DNA from: Margaritifera margaritifera
Taxonomy: Eukaryota > Mollusca > Bivalvia > Unionida > Margaritiferidae
DNA: 64,000 nucleotides
NCBI GenBank assembly: GCA_029931535.1
Contig: JAQPZY010001684.1
Span: forward strand, 5,004,001 to 5,068,000
Reading direction: 5' to 3'
Shown here: piece after piece, positions 1-9,764 of the stretch
How the letters are laid out: each line of letters opens with the position of its first letter
How positions within the stretch are numbered: the first letter of the stretch is position 1
Program-made: the position numbers and the translations under genes
The notes under the pieces: generated by a model
What the model was told of the DNA's origin: nothing
Seen by the model: only the letters and a program-made list of their open reading frames with translations
Database searches by the model: none

Positions 1-192
1 TCCAGCATGTTTATAATGCAACGTCTTTAATATCTACATTCTAAAATGGATTCAACAGTATAATAATTCTTTTTAAATACACTTGTCCAATCTGATAGAA
101 ACCACTCTACCTTCAGAATTCCATGTCTGATTTGAAATAAAAGCGTAACTTTCCGACCCGTTACCGACCATAATTTACTGGCTGCATTTGTT

Positions 193-193
<1 letters not shown>
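1..193. other. Non-coding flank, nothing recognised
   Basis: AT-rich sequence with no convincing coding frame or repeat structure, ending at the CT microsatellite. Confidence 0.5.

Positions 194-262
<69 letters not shown>
194..262. repeat. (CT)n microsatellite
   Basis: A pure CT dinucleotide run of about 69 bases. The Ser/Leu-repeat reading frame across it is an artefact. Confidence 0.97.
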
Positions 263-264
<2 letters not shown>

Positions 265-729
265 GTACTTAGGCCTTCTTTTGGAATGTGTTCATTTAAG
301 TTTAACGTTGATAATCAGACTATTCAAATTGCCGATGACTGCTTTAATGATTAAATGTTTCATTCCGGGTGACCACATATATTCCGCATTATACGGAAGT
401 GTCGTCATTGTAGGACTCACGGTATTAATTCAACTCCCATAGTAAACCTATGAAAACACCGTGATGTTAAAAATGCAATAACTTAAAATTCTAAATGTTC
501 ATGATCAAACCAATATTTATCAGGATAGACCCATCCTTGGTGCAAGCTTCTTGATTAAGAAAAACACACGAACCGCGGAATATTTTGGATCTGCATGTGC
601 ATGAAACATGTGTTATCCATTCTGCACCTAATGAATCAGGTGCTAGTGTTTTTATTGATTGTTCCTAAGTCAAGTCTTTAAAATACTAAAATAGCATCAA
701 TAGAATCTTGTCTCTATTTTTTTAGGTAC
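263..729. other. Non-coding, no gene seen
   Basis: No reading frame with protein-like composition and no clear repeat. It leads into the duplicated host segment that holds the LTR element. Confidence 0.5.
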
Positions 730-817
730 AGATAGGATAAGCTCTCAAAATATTTTTTTTTACTAAAATTTTACTTTTCATTATTAACCAATTATGGACC
801 ACCAAACCCGTATATAC
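730..817. repeat. Left part of duplicated host segment (LTR-element target)
   Basis: This segment starts at the sequence agataggataagctctc and ends with ATAC just before the LTR. It is nearly identical to 8071-8160. The matching right part lies beyond the retrotransposon, from 7484. Together they show the element inserted into one copy of a local duplication. Confidence 0.85.
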
Positions 818-1578
818 TGTTACGACTCTATGGTCTAAGAAAAATGTAACAGAAAGAAAGTGAAACCAACAAATCAAGTAAAAATCAACAAGCAATTTAT
901 TACTAGATAATTAAAATGAAAAATCAAAAAGTCACTTACAGTAATGTGTTTTGAAATCCTAATAATCCAATAAGAATGATTGTTCTAATCACAAGTCCTA
1001 AATATAGAATGTGTCCTTGAATGTTATTATGTGCCAATGGTCTCCAAAGTCCTGATGTACTAGAAATCTTGATGTGCTGAAGTCAAAATGAAGTATTCCA
1101 AAATCTCTGAATAAGTTCACAAAAATTCCAAAATTGTCAATTAAAAATCCAAAATCCAAAAGTTTATGAGCACTGTTATAATCCAATGAATATTTAAAAA
1201 TAATTCCTCTCTTAGAATTTGGAATGAATTTTCACAACTGTAATAGCTCTTTACAAGACTGATGGTAATGTCGAACTGAAAAAATGTCTACCAAACATGG
1301 TATATATAAAGATTGGTCACATGACAGAATGTTCTAGATTGGTCACATGACAGAATGTTCTAGAATGTGTGTCATCTTAATGGAATTTTTACTTGTAAAC
1401 AAAAATCAACCTTGACCTTCAAATTGAGAAAACATATTGATCAAAACAACCTAATTCAAGGACACTAGTTATACATGTTTTTCCAGACAACCATTAAGAT
1501 TTAAGCAAATATTAAAGTGAAGAAATATTTATAATTTCCTAAAATATTTATAACATTATATAAACATCATACATAACA
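818..1578 (-). repeat. 3' LTR of the Gmr1-type element
   Basis: 761 bp, terminal TGTTA...TAACA on the plus strand. It matches the LTR at 6723-7483 except for two visible substitutions near 1515-1525. It holds a short tandem duplication at about 1312-1363. On the minus strand it is preceded by a purine tract at 1579-1588. Confidence 0.95.
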
Positions 1579-1593
1579 CCTCCCCTAATAAAG
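1579..1593 (-). other. Polypurine tract
   Basis: Read on the minus strand, TTAGGGGAGG directly abuts the 3' LTR. This is the expected plus-strand primer site for reverse transcription of an LTR element. Confidence 0.8.
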
Positions 1594-1716
1594 AAAAAGA
1601 AAGATTTATATAATAAAGCTTTCTTTTGAATATACATCTAATACTACAATAACCAAAATTACATAAGAACATGTTTTATGATACTGGACTTAATTACATC
1701 AAGCAATATTACATTT

Positions 1717-4700
1717 CTAGGCACGTGAGAGTGCATCTGCAATCACATTGTCTTTTCCCCTGATGTGTCTAATGTCAATATTATATTCTTGCAATATCAA
1801 ACTCCATCTCAACAATCTCCGATTTTTATCTTTCATTTTGTTGATGAAAGTAAGGGGATTGTGATCACTGTACACAATAATTGGAGAAAGAGCTGAGGTA
1901 ACATACACTTCAAAATGCTGTAAAGCCAATATCAAAGCCAAACATTCCTTCTCAATTGTGGAATAATTTTTCTGGTGCTTGTTTAGTTTTTTAGAAAAAT
2001 AACACACAGGGTGATCCACACCACTTTTGTCTTCCTGAATCAATACTCCACCAACCCATACATCACTTGCATCAACAGATAATTTAAATGATTGGCTAAA
2101 ATTTGGTGCAGAAAGAACTGGTGCATTCTTAAGCATGGCCTTTAACTTGTCAAAAGATTCCTGACACTTGTCAGACCAACAAAATTTGGTTTTCTTACTC
2201 AATAAACTTGTTAAAGGTTCAGCAATTTTGGAAAAATTGGAACAAAATTTCCGATAATATCCAGCCATACCTAGAAATCGTATCAGTTGCTTTTTACAAA
2301 TTGGAACTTGAAATTCAGAGATAGCTTTGACCTTAGCTTCTATAGGTTTAACTTGACCTTGTCCCACAATATGTCCTAAAAATGTGACACAAGCATGGCA
2401 AAACTCACTTTTGCTCAAATTAATTGTCAGATTCGCATCACTGAGTCGATCGAAGAATTTTCGAATGGTTTCCAAATGATCTTCCCAGGTGTTGTTGTAG
2501 ATAATGACGTCATCGATATAAGCGTCACAATTATCAAGACCAAATGTTATCATGTTCATCAGACGTTGAAACGTTGCAGGCGAATTTTTCATTCCAAACG
2601 GCATGACTTTATATTGATAAAGTCCATCTGGAGTTGCAAATGCTGAAATTTCTTTTGCCCTTTCCGTCAGTGGAATTTGCCAGAATCCTTTTAAAAGGTC
2701 AAACTTGGTGACATATTCCGCATTTCCAATTTTATCAATGCAATCGTCCATTCTTGGGATTGGAAATGAATCAGTTTTGGTGACACTGTTGACTTTTCTA
2801 TAGTCAGTACACATACGGAATGTATTATCTGGCTTGGGAACAAGAATACATGGTGAACTCCAGTTACTTTTACTTGGTTCTATGAAATCATTCTCCAGTA
2901 GATACTGAATTTCTTTCTTCAGATAGTTCTGTTTGAGAGGATTCATCCTATAAGGATGCTGTTTCACAGGCGCAGAATCTACAATGTCAACGTCATGATA
3001 AATTTTACTTTTTCGTGTTGGAACATCAGGAAACAAGTGCTCATAGTCATGTAATAGCTGTTTTAGTTCATTTCCTTCCTGTTGTTGTAGATGTGAAAGT
3101 TTCTGGTCTAGGTTGTTCAATATTTCTGAATTCCGAAGATTGGTTATACCAGAGTCACTATAGTCTGATCGTACTCCATCGTTGATATCTTCACTGTGTG
3201 GGACAGGTACAACTAAATTAACAGAATAATTAGCTGAGCTATCTCTGTCAAAATATTCCTTTAACATATTTATATGACAAAGTTGTTTCTGTTTCCGTCT
3301 CCCAGGAGTGTTAATGATATAATTTAAGTCATTTACTTTCTTTTCAACGGTATAAGGACCAAAACATTTAGCCTGAAGAGGATTCTGAGGTATGGGAAAG
3401 AGAGCCAGAACTTTGTCACCAGGTTTAAAACTCCTTTCCTGTGAATTTCTGTCATACCTTAATTTCATTTTTGACTGGGTAGTGTGAAGATTAGTTCTTG
3501 CTACTTCACAGGCCTTTGACAACTTGTATTTGAAATCAGAGACATAATCAAGAAGATTAATCTTCGAATCTTCATTTGAAAGAAGTTTCTCTTTCAATAA
3601 TTTCAATGGTCCACGGACAGTATGACCAAAAACTAGTTCAAAGGGACTAAAACCCAACGACTCTTGAACTGATTCCCTAACAGCAAACAACAACAAATGA
3701 ACACCCTCATCCCAATCCTTTTCTGTATCAAAGCAATATGATCGAATCATATTCTTCAAAGTTTGATGAAATCTTTCCAAAGCACCTTGACTTTCAGGGT
3801 GATAGGCAGAAGATTTAAACTGTTGGATGCCTAATTCATGCATAACTTGTTGGAAAATTCCAGACATAAAATTTGACCCTTGATCTGACTGGACAGATTT
3901 GGGAAGGCCAACAAGTGTAAAAAACTTCACCAAAGCTTTCACAATAGTTTTAGTTTTTATATTTCTCAGAGGAATTGCCTCTGGAAATCTTGTAGATGCA
4001 CACATGATGGTCAACAAGTATTGGTTGCCTGACTTGGTTTTAGGTAAAGGACCAACACAGTCTACTATTATTCTACTAAATGGTTCATCAAATGCAGGAA
4101 TAGGTTGCAAATGAGCCTTAGGTATCTTCTGATTGGGTTTTCCTACCATTTGACAAGTGTGACAAGATCTGCAGTATTTAGAAACATCACTTTTGAGTTT
4201 CGGCCAATAAAAATGATTCAAGATCTTGTGATAAGTCTTACGGACTCCTAAATGACCAGCCAAAGGAGTTTCATGGGCTAAATTAAGAATTTCCTGTCGA
4301 TATGACTTAGGAACAACAATTTGATAGCTCACTGACCACTCGTCACCAGCGGGTACATCAGGTGGTCTCCATTTCCTCATAAGGACCCCATTTTTCACAA
4401 AGTAACACACTGGAACTTGTGTGGCTTCAGTTTCACTAATAGCCCTCTGAAACAAACAAGATATCTCGGGATCTTGCTCCTGTTCAACGACAAGAGATTG
4501 TCGTTTGGGACCCTGAGTAGAACAAAGAGAATGAGTTGCCAAAAGAGGATCACTGTGATCAATACCATTTGATTGATCAATACCTGAGGAAAAAGTGACC
4601 TCATCAAAAGACTGACCAATACATGTGTCAGCTAAAGGAATAATATCCTGATCAACATCACTCTCAAGAGCTCTTTTTGCCATAGCTCTAGTAACTGCAC

Positions 4701-6558
4701 AAGCAGGGTACAAATCAGGGATTTCAGTTTCGACAGGATCAACTTTCTGATCCAAACAAGGCTTGTCAGTTACAAGTGGATTAACCACAACCTTATCTCC
4801 AGCTAGGTCATTGCCTAGTAATAAATGAACACCCTCTATGGGTAAAGAAGTCACTGCCCCAACAGTCACAGGTCCAGAAACTAAGTCTGATGCCAAATTT
4901 ACACAATGAAGAGGAACATTTACAAAGCCGCACTCAACTCCCTGAACAAAAACACTTTCACTTGAAGACGACTCCTCAGACAAAGGCAAAGTACCTGATA
5001 ATAAAAGACTCTGAGAAGCTCCAGTGTCCCTTAATATTTTAATTGGGATAGGTTTGGCAGAATCACCAATAAGTGATATAGAACCTTCTGACATTAATGG
5101 TTCATAAGCCTCCAAAATAGAATCAGATTGGGGTTTGTTTGACCCAACAAATGTATTGCTTTCAATACAAGACCGTGACCTTGACCTCGTAGAAAAAAGA
5201 GCATTTGGAAAAGCTCTATCATTTCTCTGTTGCTTATTTGTCAACTTGAAGCAATCAGAAATAACGTGCCCTTTCTTTTTACAATAAGTGCACGTAGGAA
5301 GAGATAAGGATTTCTGATCAGTCTTATCAGATGTTTGATTCCTAACAGTTGTGCTGTTGTGAAATTTGGAAGTACTCGAATGAGATTGAAATGGTTTTTT
5401 ACCAGAAAACTGCTGAGAGGACGACTTATTGCCAAATGCAATTTTGTGAGTCAAGGAATAATCATCAGCCATACGAGCAGCATTTTCCAAAGTTTCCACA
5501 TTCTGCTCGTCAAGATAGGTTTTAACATCACTATGGATGCACCTCTTGAACTCTTCAATTAATACGAGCTGTCTGAGGTTATCATAACCTTGATCAACTT
5601 TCTTGGCTGAGCACCACCTTACAAATAGTTGTTCTTTATCCCTTGCAAATTCGACATGAGTTTGTCCAGTTTCTTTTCTACAATTCCTAAACCTTTGTCG
5701 ATATGCCTCTGGTACCAACTCATAAGCTTTCAAGATGTACTCCTTAACCACATCATAATCAGTGCTTTGTTGTACTGACAGTGAAGTGTAGACTTCACGA
5801 GCTTTGCCAATAAGTACACTTTGTAATAACAAAGTCCAATGCTCTCTGGGCCAATTCAAGTTTTTAGCTATTTTCTCGAAATGAAGAAAGTATTTATCTA
5901 CTTCTTTTTCCTGAAAAGGGGGTACTAACCTAATATATCTAGTAACATCAAAACCTGAACTTGTGTTTAAAGGAGTGGAGTGTGCTCTGTTTGCCAGTTC
6001 TAATTCTCTTAACTTAAATTGCATTTCCCTTTCTTCTCTTTGCATCTGCATTTGTATTTGTCTCTCTTCTTTCTCTCTCTCCATCTGTATCTGCCTCTCT
6101 TCTTTCTCTCTCTCCATCTGCCTCTCTTCTTTTTCTCTCTCCATCTGTATCTGCCTCTCTTCTTTCTGCATTTGTATCTGCCTCTCTTCCTTCTGCATTT
6201 GTATATGCCTCTCTTCCTTCTCTCTCTCCATCTGTATCTGCCTCTCTTCTTTCTCTCTCTCTCTCTGAATCTGAAGCTTTGCCAATTCTAAATCAATCTG
6301 GTTCTTTAACTCTAATTCCCTTAATTTCCTGTCAGAACCAGATACAGGCTTTCTCTTCAAACTTAAAGCACTGCTATCAAAATTTCCCTTTCCTACTAAA
6401 TACTGAATTAAAATAATCTTTATCTCCTGTTTTGTCAATGATACTTTTGCCTCAGATAGACTATATTTTCTGGCAAGCTCGAGCAACTCATCCTTTCTCA
6501 TGCACTCTAACCCCTCCTGGGTAGGTTTTGAAATGAAATTCTGAACATTAGATGCCAT
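1717..6558 (-). CDS. gag-pol: Gag-Pol polyprotein, integrase before reverse transcriptase
   Basis: An intact 1613-residue frame. Residues ~86-190 are a charged Glu/Arg/Gln/Met coiled-coil built of short tandem repeats, and ~200-370 a helical Gag capsid-like region. A CCHC zinc knuckle (CTYCKKKGHVISDC) lies near 420-437 and the protease active site DTGAS near 509. An HHCC zinc domain (~755-815) precedes the integrase core, with Asp in IIVDCVGP (~832), Asp in QSDQGSNF (~894) and Glu in GALERFH (~926). The reverse transcriptase (~1190-1420) carries YIDD at ~1346. RNase H (from VDASD at ~1498) ends the protein in DALSRA. Gag and Pol share one frame, so no frameshift or stop suppression is needed. 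The first Met is used; the start lies about 165 bases inside the 5' LTR boundary. Members copy themselves through cytoplasmic particles and integrate into nuclear DNA. Confidence 0.95.
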   Translation of the reverse strand: MASNVQNFISKPTQEGLECMRKDELLELARKYSLSEAKVSLTKQEIKIILIQYLVGKGNFDSSALSLKRKPVSGSDRKLRELELKNQIDLELAKLQIQREREKEERQIQMEREKEERHIQMQKEERQIQMQKEERQIQMEREKEERQMEREKEERQIQMEREKEERQIQMQMQREEREMQFKLRELELANRAHSTPLNTSSGFDVTRYIRLVPPFQEKEVDKYFLHFEKIAKNLNWPREHWTLLLQSVLIGKAREVYTSLSVQQSTDYDVVKEYILKAYELVPEAYRQRFRNCRKETGQTHVEFARDKEQLFVRWCSAKKVDQGYDNLRQLVLIEEFKRCIHSDVKTYLDEQNVETLENAARMADDYSLTHKIAFGNKSSSQQFSGKKPFQSHSSTSKFHNSTTVRNQTSDKTDQKSLSLPTCTYCKKKGHVISDCFKLTNKQQRNDRAFPNALFSTRSRSRSCIESNTFVGSNKPQSDSILEAYEPLMSEGSISLIGDSAKPIPIKILRDTGASQSLLLSGTLPLSEESSSSESVFVQGVECGFVNVPLHCVNLASDLVSGPVTVGAVTSLPIEGVHLLLGNDLAGDKVVVNPLVTDKPCLDQKVDPVETEIPDLYPACAVTRAMAKRALESDVDQDIIPLADTCIGQSFDEVTFSSGIDQSNGIDHSDPLLATHSLCSTQGPKRQSLVVEQEQDPEISCLFQRAISETEATQVPVCYFVKNGVLMRKWRPPDVPAGDEWSVSYQIVVPKSYRQEILNLAHETPLAGHLGVRKTYHKILNHFYWPKLKSDVSKYCRSCHTCQMVGKPNQKIPKAHLQPIPAFDEPFSRIIVDCVGPLPKTKSGNQYLLTIMCASTRFPEAIPLRNIKTKTIVKALVKFFTLVGLPKSVQSDQGSNFMSGIFQQVMHELGIQQFKSSAYHPESQGALERFHQTLKNMIRSYCFDTEKDWDEGVHLLLFAVRESVQESLGFSPFELVFGHTVRGPLKLLKEKLLSNEDSKINLLDYVSDFKYKLSKACEVARTNLHTTQSKMKLRYDRNSQERSFKPGDKVLALFPIPQNPLQAKCFGPYTVEKKVNDLNYIINTPGRRKQKQLCHINMLKEYFDRDSSANYSVNLVVPVPHSEDINDGVRSDYSDSGITNLRNSEILNNLDQKLSHLQQQEGNELKQLLHDYEHLFPDVPTRKSKIYHDVDIVDSAPVKQHPYRMNPLKQNYLKKEIQYLLENDFIEPSKSNWSSPCILVPKPDNTFRMCTDYRKVNSVTKTDSFPIPRMDDCIDKIGNAEYVTKFDLLKGFWQIPLTERAKEISAFATPDGLYQYKVMPFGMKNSPATFQRLMNMITFGLDNCDAYIDDVIIYNNTWEDHLETIRKFFDRLSDANLTINLSKSEFCHACVTFLGHIVGQGQVKPIEAKVKAISEFQVPICKKQLIRFLGMAGYYRKFCSNFSKIAEPLTSLLSKKTKFCWSDKCQESFDKLKAMLKNAPVLSAPNFSQSFKLSVDASDVWVGGVLIQEDKSGVDHPVCYFSKKLNKHQKNYSTIEKECLALILALQHFEVYVTSALSPIIVYSDHNPLTFINKMKDKNRRLLRWSLILQEYNIDIRHIRGKDNVIADALSRA

Positions 6559-6722
6559 TGTAAATGCTTGTTGGTTTCACACAAAAAAAATTTCTTTATT
6601 AAAATCTTTGCAAAAGACAAAAAAATTCTCCGAGACAAAATCAATATGAATTTCAAAGATAAATTTAATATCTCTAATATGCTTTAAAGAAATTCAATCC
6701 CGGAAGACGAGCCCTCAATTTC
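6559..6722 (-). other. Untranslated leader with candidate primer-binding site
   Basis: Between the 5' LTR and the gag start. On the minus strand, five to six bases after the LTR, the sequence TGAGGGCTCGTC then CCGGGAT resembles the 3' end complement of tRNA-Pro, with two extra T bases inside. The offset and the insertion make the primer assignment tentative. Confidence 0.5.
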
Positions 6723-7483
6723 TGTTACGACTCTATGGTCTAAGAAAAATGTAACAGAAAGAAAGTGAAACCAACAAATCAAGTAAAAATCAACAAGCAA
6801 TTTATTACTAGATAATTAAAATGAAAAATCAAAAAGTCACTTACAGTAATGTGTTTTGAAATCCTAATAATCCAATAAGAATGATTGTTCTAATCACAAG
6901 TCCTAAATATAGAATGTGTCCTTGAATGTTATTATGTGCCAATGGTCTCCAAAGTCCTGATGTACTAGAAATCTTGATGTGCTGAAGTCAAAATGAAGTA
7001 TTCCAAAATCTCTGAATAAGTTCACAAAAATTCCAAAATTGTCAATTAAAAATCCAAAATCCAAAAGTTTATGAGCACTGTTATAATCCAATGAATATTT
7101 AAAAATAATTCCTCTCTTAGAATTTGGAATGAATTTTCACAACTGTAATAGCTCTTTACAAGACTGATGGTAATGTCGAACTGAAAAAATGTCTACCAAA
7201 CATGGTATATATAAAGATTGGTCACATGACAGAATGTTCTAGATTGGTCACATGACAGAATGTTCTAGAATGTGTGTCATCTTAATGGAATTTTTACTTG
7301 TAAACAAAAATCAACCTTGACCTTCAAATTGAGAAAACATATTGATCAAAACAACCTAATTCAAGGACACTAGTTATACATGTTTTTCCAGACAACCATT
7401 AAGATTTAAGCAAATATTAAAGTGAGGAAACATTTATAATTTCCTAAAATATTTATAACATTATATAAACATCATACATAACA
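6723..7483 (-). repeat. 5' LTR of the Gmr1-type element
   Basis: 761 bp and the same length as its partner at 818-1578. It carries the presumed promoter on the minus strand and is followed on the plus strand by the ATAC target duplication. Near-identity of the pair indicates recent insertion. Confidence 0.95.
7205..7268 (-). promoter_or_regulatory. Candidate LTR core promoter: TATA box with duplicated upstream module
   Basis: On the minus strand a TATATATA stretch (7205-7214) is preceded by two tandem copies of a ~26-bp module (7216-7241 and 7242-7267). Each copy contains GTCATGTGACCAAT, an E-box-like palindrome joined to a CCAAT box, next to AGAACATTCTGT, which resembles a steroid-receptor element. 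The spacing suits a U3 promoter. The same module occurs at about 1300-1363 in the other LTR. Function is inferred only from motifs. Confidence 0.5.
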
Positions 7484-8070
7484 ATACTCTATTACCCATT
7501 TATAGACTGGTTCACAGTTGTTCCATATAATTAGTACCGTGAGTCTTATATGATGATCTGAATGTTTTTACAAACAGATGTATTTTACATATTGATGTTG
7601 GAGCATGGCTGTAATAAAGAATTGGCCACTCTCGTGCAAAGATATTAGTGTAACGGCATTTTATGTGATACCACTATCTATAGCTAAATTGCATCCGCAT
7701 AACATTTTGCTGTATTGTATTGTGCATATTAGTGGTTATTCTTGTTATTAAATTAATTGTTTTCTTTATATGTATCTTCATGTTATATTTCTATGGCATG
7801 CATACTACACAAGAGAAACACAAACATTCATACATCAGCAAGTATTACATAACTCGGTATCAAATTACATGACACCTTGTATTTTCGTCTCTCACTTGCT
7901 ATAAGACAAGTTTTAATAACTTATACGATTCAAAATGACCATTAGTTTGTCTGACTCACACAGAAAAAGTAATGTGTATCCCATTTCCCATCTTTCAAAA
8001 TCAAACTAATAAGTTTGCCAGATGACAGAGGATACTGATAAGAGGTAATTTTCCTTCTGGCATTAAGAAA
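7484..8070. other. Right flank of the insertion, non-coding
   Basis: The first ~70 bases (to ~7554) are the right part of the interrupted host segment, matching 8157-8225. The rest shows no gene. Confidence 0.6.
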
Positions 8071-8225
8071 AGATAGGATAAGCTCTCAAAATAATTTTTT
8101 TTACTAAAATTTTACTTTTCATTATTAACCAATTATGTACCACCAAACCCGTATATACTCTATTGTATCTACACCCATTTCAAAACTGGTTAATAGTTGT
8201 TCCATATAATTAGGACCGTGAGTCT
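8071..8225. repeat. Uninterrupted copy of the LTR-element target segment
   Basis: Matches 730-817 followed directly by 7488-7554, reading across the ATAC target site with no insertion. It is an internal empty-site paralogue of the retrotransposon insertion point. Confidence 0.85.
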
Positions 8226-9113
8226 TGTCGCGGATATATGGACGGATAATTCAAAAGATCTCAATGAAATTATTAATGCTATCATTTGTTTCCGATTCCC
8301 GCATATGCTGCTTAATTTTATCAACAAATATTTCCTATATTGAAAAGAATGCACTTAAGAGTTTAGATTACTCAATTGCGCAAGCTGCTTCTACAAGATT
8401 CCTTGCTGATTTTCTTTAAATGCTGGTTCATTCCTTAAATTCGATGAAAAAATGGATATTTTATTTTTATTTATTTATTTCATTACGAGGTGCTACACCA
8501 CCTTGGTATATTTGTTAGTTATACGTCACAAGTGTCGTTATTACATTATTTCTTCTTTTGCATAGTGTACGATTTTTATAATTTATTTCTAAAAACGATT
8601 CAGTTTTTACTGATTTAAATCGAATGTAATTTCTCACATTATTTTATTTTCAATGATCCGAAGAAAGGACTTGAACGGAAATGTTCCTTAGCAATGCACG
8701 TTGGAAAAGAATGATACTCAAGTTATTCCATTGCAAAAACATATCTCAGACGCTCATGATCACAATCTCAATTTGAGTTTGACCTACGAACCAGCTGCAC
8801 CTTTCTGTATAAATAAACAAATTGGCATTTACTATGAGAGAAAAGAGTAATGAAAAGTGCCATTTTTCACTGCTGCTTTACTCATTTCCAGCCTAGATAC
8901 GCTAGGTTATTTCTGGTCAAGGAACATTTCTATCACATCAATCTTTTCTCATGGATAGCTGCATCAATAAACATTTTTACCGCGTTTTTATTTTACCGTT
9001 GAATTTGAATTTAACGGTCGTGTTTGTTTGAACCAATAAAGGGTCTCGCAATGTGTGTATTTTGAAGCATGTGATAAACAGTAGTAGAGAGGTGCTTGGA
9101 ACGGGAGGTTGAA
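8226..9113. other. Non-coding, no gene seen
   Basis: Short frames here lack protein-like composition. No terminal repeats or RNA gene were recognised. Confidence 0.45.
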
Positions 9114-9477
9114 AAGTACACTCAAGAGAGTAGTCACGGTATAAGGAGAAGTACATTCAAGAGAGTGATTACGGTATAAGGAGTACACTCAAGAGAGTGG
9201 TTACGGTATAAGGAGAAGTACACTCAAGAGAGTGGTTACGGTATAAGGAGTACACTCAAAAGAGTGGATACGGTATAAGGAGTACACTCAAGAAAGTGGT
9301 TACGGTATAAGGAGTACACTCAAAAGAGTGGATACGGTATAAGGAGTACACTCAAGAGAGCGGATACGGTATAAGGAGTACACTCAAAAGAGTGGTTACG
9401 GTATAAGGAGAAGTATACTCAAGAGAGTGGTTACGGTATAAGGAGTACACTCAAAAGAGTGGATACGGTATAAGGAG
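9114..9477. repeat. Minisatellite, 11 units of 32 or 35 bp
   Basis: Eleven units built on tacactcaagagagtggtt followed by acggtataaggag. Four units (1, 2, 4 and 10) carry an extra AAG and are 35 bp; seven are 32 bp, giving exactly 364 bases. Units differ at a few positions, such as aagaga against aaaaga and gtggtt against gtggat. Confidence 0.95.
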
Positions 9478-9764
9478 AAGCAGACTAATATATATGCCAA
9501 ATGATACCTTTTATCTTATGCAAACTTCCCTCTGGCAAAACAAATGAGGTACTTTTTAATTACAAAAGGTCCATGAAGGTGTATGTCTATAGCAACCATT
9601 ATTCGTCCCTCTCAATGTCATGGATTCTCGGCATTCGTGGGGTTCTTATATTCTATTACATTCCAATACAGCGACGATAACTTGTTGTCACGAGTCACTG
9701 ACATTAACTGTTCCACGTTTCTGAGAAGATCTTGCAAGCTACAATTATTAATTATAAATGTAGA
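9478..9764. other. Non-coding, no gene seen
   Basis: A 66-codon frame at 9583-9783 has no recognisable features and runs into the repeat beginning at 9765, so it is probably chance. Confidence 0.4.

Larger units (their letters stand above)
818..7483 (-). mobile_element. Full-length Gmr1-type Ty3/gypsy LTR retrotransposon
   Basis: A complete 6,666-bp element on the minus strand. It has two 761-bp LTRs beginning TGTTA and ending TAACA, a purine tract beside the 3' LTR, and one uninterrupted gag-pol reading frame. The 4-bp sequence ATAC flanks it at 814-817 and 7484-7487, a target-site duplication. The domain order Gag, protease, integrase, reverse transcriptase, RNase H is that of the Gmr1 group, a Ty3/gypsy lineage with Ty1/copia-like pol order. 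By eye the LTRs differ at only two positions, and the frame is open, so the insertion is recent and possibly active. A decayed relative lies at 44.9-48.4 kb on the opposite strand. Confidence 0.95.

Noticed and set aside
998..1186. 62-codon minus-strand frame, repeated exactly at 6903-7091
   Set aside because: It lies inside both LTRs and is identical only because the LTRs are; no sign of translation.
5963..6291. Plus-strand frames of 90-101 codons rich in Leu/Ser/Cys/Ile
   Set aside because: Antisense shadow of the GA-rich Gag coiled-coil repeats.
9114..9477. CRISPR-like array
   Set aside because: Units are contiguous without unique spacers and the DNA is eukaryotic; it is a minisatellite.
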